DNA of 64,000 nt from an uncultured Rhodobacterales bacterium (GTDB lineage: Bacteria > Pseudomonadota > Alphaproteobacteria > Rhodobacterales > Rhodobacteraceae): the NCBI GenBank assembly GCA_903873585.1, contig CAIQOV010000026.1, positions 62,001-126,000 of the forward strand, in the 5' to 3' direction. Under the pieces are notes generated by a model. It was given only the letters and a program-made list of their open reading frames with translations, was not told the DNA's origin and made no database searches. Positions 58,962 to 64,000 of this stretch are shown here, piece after piece. Numbering within the stretch: the stretch's first letter is position 1; the number at the start of each line of letters is the position of its first letter. Made by a program: the position numbers and the translations under genes.

Positions 58962-59753
58962 TTACGCGCGCCGCAGCACGCAGGATGCGTCAAACTTAAG
59001 ACCAAGGGATTCAAGGGCTTCGCAGATATCATTTGAGGCAAGATCTGCCCCCGTCGCTGCAGCAAGATCTTCCACTTTTGGCGTCACCGCCCCGCCCACC
59101 ACGATCGGCATCGGCGTTCCAGCCACCGCCTTGATGAATTGAACGGTTTTCAACACCGATTCCAATTTGTCTTTGGTCGCGATTGAGATCAGCACCCCAT
59201 CGAACTGCCGCGCCGCCATAAGACTGCGCAATTCGTTGTGCGATGGGGCAATTCTTAAGCAAACCGAAACCCCATAGCGGCGCATTTGCCCCATGGCCAC
59301 CATGGGCCCAAGCGTGTGCTGTTCGCGGTCGGGCACAATCAGCAAGACCGTGCCATGCCCCGTGTCGCCCGCCTGATCGGCCACCCAGGCCATGCCAATC
59401 TCGCGCAGCAGGCTTTGCAACCGCCCCACGCCAATCGACACATCCAGCCACGACATCTGATCGTCGGTCCAAGCGTCGCCCATGCGGCGCGCCGCTTCGG
59501 GAATGTAGATATCCGCCAGCGCCGCTGCACTGACCCGCGCCCGCTTCAATTCGCGCAGCAGGTCGGCAAATGCGTCTTTCTTGCCCGATAAGGCCGCCGT
59601 GATCAGCCCTGACACCACAGGTTCGCGCACTTCGGAGAAGGTTCTCCAATTGCGTTCTGCCAGCAACGACACGACCTGTGCGGCAAAATAGATCACCCCC
59701 GCACTGTCTTTTGACCCCGCACGACCTTGATCTTGCGCCTGAATTTCTTGCAT
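58962..59753 (-). CDS. ppaA: PpsR antirepressor-type regulator with B12-binding domain
   Basis: A 263-aa PpaA/AerR homologue. A helical N-terminal part (residues 1-130) contains the B12-2-like IYIPEAARRMGDAWTDDQMSWLDVS, split around the W used for light-sensitive cobalamin in AerR. The B12-binding Rossmann domain follows, with IVPDREQHTLGPMVAMGQ (H146, the cobalamin-ligand position), DGVLISIATKDK and PIVVGGAVTP. In R. capsulatus AerR binds cobalamin in the light and modulates CrtJ. The start at 59753 follows GGAGGA at ten bases; a GTG two codons upstream is possible. It is the usual neighbour of ppsR. Confidence 0.94.
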   Translation of the reverse strand: MQEIQAQDQGRAGSKDSAGVIYFAAQVVSLLAERNWRTFSEVREPVVSGLITAALSGKKDAFADLLRELKRARVSAAALADIYIPEAARRMGDAWTDDQMSWLDVSIGVGRLQSLLREIGMAWVADQAGDTGHGTVLLIVPDREQHTLGPMVAMGQMRRYGVSVCLRIAPSHNELRSLMAARQFDGVLISIATKDKLESVLKTVQFIKAVAGTPMPIVVGGAVTPKVEDLAAATGADLASNDICEALESLGLKFDASCVLRRA

Positions 59754-59854
59754 CGGCACGGCTCCTCCCAAGGTGGCCCGCTGATTTTGCGCCTGAGTCT
59801 GTCAGCACAATTGGGGCCATCCTTGATAACAACCTTCGTTTAGGTCTGCTGCAT

Positions 59855-59872
59855 TGTCAAAGAAAATTGACA
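59855..59872. promoter_or_regulatory. PpsR/CrtJ box 1 in the ppaA-bchF gap
   Basis: TGTCAAAGAAAATTGACA is a TGT-N12-ACA site with near-perfect dyad symmetry (TGTCAA/TTGACA), 220 bp upstream of bchF and 102 bp upstream of ppaA. Confidence 0.85.
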
Positions 59873-59999
59873 CTCTTTTCGGTAGCAAAGCCTTGTTCGT
59901 TTTTCAAGTATTTGTTTTATAACAGGAATAATGCAGTTTTTCTGCGGCAGAAATCCGCCGCCCTCGTCTGTCCACTTCATGCAGTGTCAACTGAAATTG

Positions 60000-60017
60000 T
60001 GTAAGTTTTGGTTGACA
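60000..60017. promoter_or_regulatory. PpsR/CrtJ box 2 overlapping the bchF promoter
   Basis: TGTAAGTTTTGGTTGACA is TGT-N12-ACA. Its right half TTGACA (60012-60017) is also the -35 hexamer of the bchF promoter, so binding would exclude RNA polymerase. Centre-to-centre distance to box 1 is 145 bp, permitting looping. Confidence 0.85.
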
Positions 60018-60041
60018 CATTCGGAATCGCAGGGCTAGGAT
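60012..60041 (+). promoter_or_regulatory. sigma-70-like promoter of bchF
   Basis: TTGACA at 60012-60017 and TAGGAT at 60036-60041 are separated by 18 bp, 33 bp before the bchF start. The -35 is perfect and coincides with PpsR box 2. Confidence 0.65.
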
Positions 60042-60074
60042 CGTGTCACAGACCCGAGTGTTGAAAGCCTGTTG

Positions 60075-61846
<1,772 letters not shown>

Positions 61847-61850
61847 CCCG

Positions 61851-61906
61851 CGTTTTCATACGTGCACAAATATCCTCTGGGGGTCCGGGGGGCGAAGCGC
61901 CCCCGG
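61851..61906 (-). repeat. dispersed GC-rich palindromic repeat, copy 3, in the bchN-bchB junction
   Basis: On the minus strand this reads a GC-rich palindrome, then GAGGATATTTGTGCACGTAT and GAAAACG. It matches copy 2 at 32481-32535 in order and sequence. The palindrome part at 61885-61906 folds as a very stable hairpin in the bch transcript. It occupies nearly all of the 76-bp spacer. Confidence 0.7.
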
Positions 61907-61922
61907 CTTTGGGGGGTGTGGC

Positions 61923-63509
61923 ATGAAGCTTACCCTGTGGACATACGAAGGTCCGCCCCATGTCGGGGCCATGCGCGTCGCCACCGCGATGAAGGGGCTG
62001 CACTATGTGCTGCACGCCCCGCAGGGCGACACCTATGCCGACCTTTTGTTCACCATGATCGAACGCCGCGATCACCGCCCGCCTGTCACCTACACCACCT
62101 TTCAGGCCCGCGATTTGGGGGGCGACACGGCGACCTTGTTCAAAACCGCCTGCCAAGACGCCGTTGACCGCTTTGCACCCGAAGCGATCATTGTTGGCGC
62201 GTCTTGCACCGCTGAGCTGATCCAAGACAATCCCGCCGGTCTGGCAGGTTCGATGAACCTTGGCGTGCCGGTGATTGCGCTCGATCTGCCGTCTTATCAG
62301 CGCAAAGAGGGTTTCGGCACCGATGAAACCTTCTTGCAGATCGTGCGCCATCTGGCCCAACCCTGCGCGCGCACCGAACAGATCACTGCCAACCTGATCG
62401 GCCCCACCGCCCTAGGTTTTCGCCACCGCGACGACATAACCGAACTGACCCGCCTTTTGGCCGAAATGGGCATTGGCGTGAATGTCGTGGCCCCCATGGG
62501 TGCGCGCCCCTCTGACATCGCGCGCCTAGGGGCGGCCCATTTCAACGTGCTGATGTACCCCGAGCACGCCGAATCCGCCGCCCGCTGGCTAGAGACGAAT
62601 TTCAAACAACCCTACACCAAGACCGTCCCAATCGGCGTTGGGGCGACGCGCGATTTTCTGGCTGAAGTGTCCAAGATCACCGGCCTTGCCCCGAAAACTG
62701 ACACCACGCGCCTGCGCCTGCCGTGGTGGACACGCAGCGTTGACAGCACCTATCTCACCGGCAAGCGCGTCTTTATCTTCGGCGACGGCACCCATGTCGC
62801 CGCCGCCGCCCGCATAGCGCGCGAGGAAATGGGGTTTGAGGTTGCAGGCCTTGGCTGCTTTAACCGCGAAATGGCCCGCCCGATCCGCGCCTTGGCAAAA
62901 GACTACGGGGTCGAGGCGCTGATTTCCGACGACTACCTCGAAGTCGAAGCTGCCATTGCAGCACTGCAACCCGAAATGATCCTTGGCACCCAGATGGAGC
63001 GCCACATCGGCAAACGCCTTGGCATTCCGTGCGCGGTAATCTCGGCCCCCGTCCATGTCCAAGATTTCCCCGCCCGCTACTCGCCGCAAATGGGCTGGGA
63101 AGGCGCGAATGTGATCTTTGACACATGGGTTCACCCGCTGGTCATGGGGCTTGAAGAACACCTGTTGCATATGTTCCGCGACGATTTCGAGTTTCACGAT
63201 GACGCCGGGGCATCACACCATGGCGGCGCGCACAAACCGCGTGAGGTGCGCGCTGAAGCCGCCCCTGCGGCCGCGGCTGCGGCGGGCTCGATGCCCGACG
63301 CAGGCGCTTTGTTGGATCAGGCCGTGCCCGTGGTACAACCCTCGGGCGAAATCGTCTGGCTGTCCGATGCGGAAGCCGAGTTAAAAAAGATCCCCTTCTT
63401 CGTGCGCGGCAAAGCGCGCCGCAACACTGAAACCTACGCCCAAACCAAGGGTGTCACCGCGATTTCCGTCGAAACCTTGTACGAGGCAAAGGCATATTAT
63501 GCGCGCTGA
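61923..63509 (+). CDS. bchB: light-independent protochlorophyllide reductase subunit B
   Basis: A 528-aa BchB. D36 in [10 protein letters not shown] is the unusual Asp ligand of the NB cluster known in this family. [31 protein letters not shown] and [21 protein letters not shown] are conserved. The C-terminal domain ([17 protein letters not shown]) matches the BchB C-terminal helical region. The start at 61923 is preceded by GGGGGGTG at about eight bases; a 35-residue upstream extension would translate the repeat element and is rejected. The end overlaps bchH by 11 nt. Confidence 0.97.
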   Translation: MKLTLWTYEGPPHVGAMRVATAMKGLHYVLHAPQGDTYADLLFTMIERRDHRPPVTYTTFQARDLGGDTATLFKTACQDAVDRFAPEAIIVGASCTAELIQDNPAGLAGSMNLGVPVIALDLPSYQRKEGFGTDETFLQIVRHLAQPCARTEQITANLIGPTALGFRHRDDITELTRLLAEMGIGVNVVAPMGARPSDIARLGAAHFNVLMYPEHAESAARWLETNFKQPYTKTVPIGVGATRDFLAEVSKITGLAPKTDTTRLRLPWWTRSVDSTYLTGKRVFIFGDGTHVAAAARIAREEMGFEVAGLGCFNREMARPIRALAKDYGVEALISDDYLEVEAAIAALQPEMILGTQMERHIGKRLGIPCAVISAPVHVQDFPARYSPQMGWEGANVIFDTWVHPLVMGLEEHLLHMFRDDFEFHDDAGASHHGGAHKPREVRAEAAPAAAAAAGSMPDAGALLDQAVPVVQPSGEIVWLSDAEAELKKIPFFVRGKARRNTETYAQTKGVTAISVETLYEAKAYYAR

Positions 63510-64000
63510 TCCCCCCCTGAACGGCACGCGCGTTGGCTACAACATCGTTGTGGTCACCCTTGATCAACACGCCGCAGGCCCCGCCGCGCGCGTCGCCCCG
63601 CGCCTGACCAAAGATTTCCCCGGCCTGACAATCTCTATTCACGCCGCTGCCGAATGGGCCGAAAACCCCGCAGCCCTGACCCGCTGCAAAGAGTCGCTCA
63701 AAACCGCCGACATCGTTGTGGCCAACCTGCTTTTCATCGAAGAGCATATCAATGCCATCCTGCCCGACCTGAAAGAAGCCCGCGCCCGTGCGGATGCCTT
63801 TGTGGGCGTTGTGGCCGACAGCGCCATCGTCAAACTGACCAAGATGGGCGACTTGGATATGTCCAAGCCTGCCTCGATGACGATGGAGCTTTTGAAAAAG
63901 CTCAAACCCACCGCCAAAACCTCGTCCAATTCCGGCGAAAAGCAAATGTCGATGCTGCGCCGTTTGCCCAAGATCCTGCGCTGGATTCCGGGCAAGGCGC
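63499..64000 (+). CDS. bchH: magnesium chelatase subunit H, N-terminal part cut by window edge
   Basis: 167 codons are open from ATG 63499 to the window end. The start [29 protein letters not shown] is seen as [20 protein letters not shown]. With [20 protein letters not shown] and [19 protein letters not shown] it matches the N-terminal domain of BchH, the roughly 1200-aa porphyrin-binding subunit that inserts Mg into protoporphyrin IX with BchI and BchD. The gene begins inside bchB, so it belongs to the bchFNBH operon. Confidence 0.96.
   Translation, partial: MRADPPLNGTRVGYNIVVVTLDQHAAGPAARVAPRLTKDFPGLTISIHAAAEWAENPAALTRCKESLKTADIVVANLLFIEEHINAILPDLKEARARADAFVGVVADSAIVKLTKMGDLDMSKPASMTMELLKKLKPTAKTSSNSGEKQMSMLRRLPKILRWIPGKA

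Larger units (their letters stand above)
59772..60074. promoter_or_regulatory. ppaA-bchF divergent regulatory region
   Basis: This gap of about 300 bp holds the promoters of the leftward ppaA and the rightward bchFNBH operon. It contains two PpsR boxes and a sigma-70-like promoter for bchF. I see no gene in it. A half-site-like TGT-N12-TGT (59985-60002) overlaps the second box. Confidence 0.8.

Overview
Organism. The window is GC-rich, with tightly packed and often overlapping genes. It carries a bacteriochlorophyll biosynthesis cluster together with a PpsR/CrtJ-type repressor and a PpaA/AerR-type partner. This points to an alphaproteobacterium of the Rhodobacterales/Rhodobacteraceae, either a purple non-sulfur or an aerobic anoxygenic phototroph; I cannot name the species. 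I saw no rRNA, tRNA, transposase, prophage or CRISPR array. Layout 1-13 kb. A partial NlpC/P60 cell-wall hydrolase and an M17 aminopeptidase open the window. Next comes an inorganic-carbon cluster: beta-carbonic anhydrase, an SbtA-type bicarbonate permease and a PII-like SbtB. A class-III aminotransferase, a periplasmic TPR protein, a COG4705-like membrane protein with its exported partner, and aspartate-semialdehyde dehydrogenase follow. Two overlapping glycosyltransferase genes (GT4 and GT29-like), an MFS carrier and the tRNA hydroxylase TrhO complete the stretch. Layout 13-38 kb. NAD salvage (pncA, pncB) leads to the ribosome-rescue hydrolase arfB, which sits behind an unusual structured leader containing an 18-codon ORF and a terminator. 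The queuosine-precursor transporter yhhQ lies behind a probable preQ1-I riboswitch. Then come an MFS gene with mepA, yggT, recQ, a soluble hybrid histidine kinase, an alpha-2-macroglobulin with PBP1C, an MFS protein, a metallophosphatase, and the whole serine pathway (serA-serC divergent from serB). A GNAT acetyltransferase, a TSUP permease and zapE end the segment. Layout 38-53 kb. A seven-gene sugar/sugar-acid operon (ABC importer, enolase-superfamily dehydratase, SDR, IlvD/Edd dehydratase, DapA-like enzyme) is divergent from a GntR/FadR-type regulator. A surface-polysaccharide patch of lower GC follows: a GT4-GT2 fusion, an unknown protein, an Stf0-like sulfotransferase and a convergent manC. 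Layout 53-64 kb. The photosynthesis cluster has a leftward, mostly overlapping operon bchG, a pucC-like gene, bchP, idi and bciA. The regulators ppsR and ppaA are also leftward. The operon bchF-bchN-bchB-bchH runs rightward off the window. Two TGT-N12-ACA PpsR boxes lie in the ppaA-bchF gap, and a third touches the bchG start codon. A dispersed GC-rich palindromic repeat, found three times in the window, has one copy inside the bchN-bchB junction. Most notable candidates: the arfB leader (leader ORF, distal anti-SD and terminator), the repeat within the bch operon, the carbon-uptake cluster, and the non-phosphorylative sugar-acid operon.
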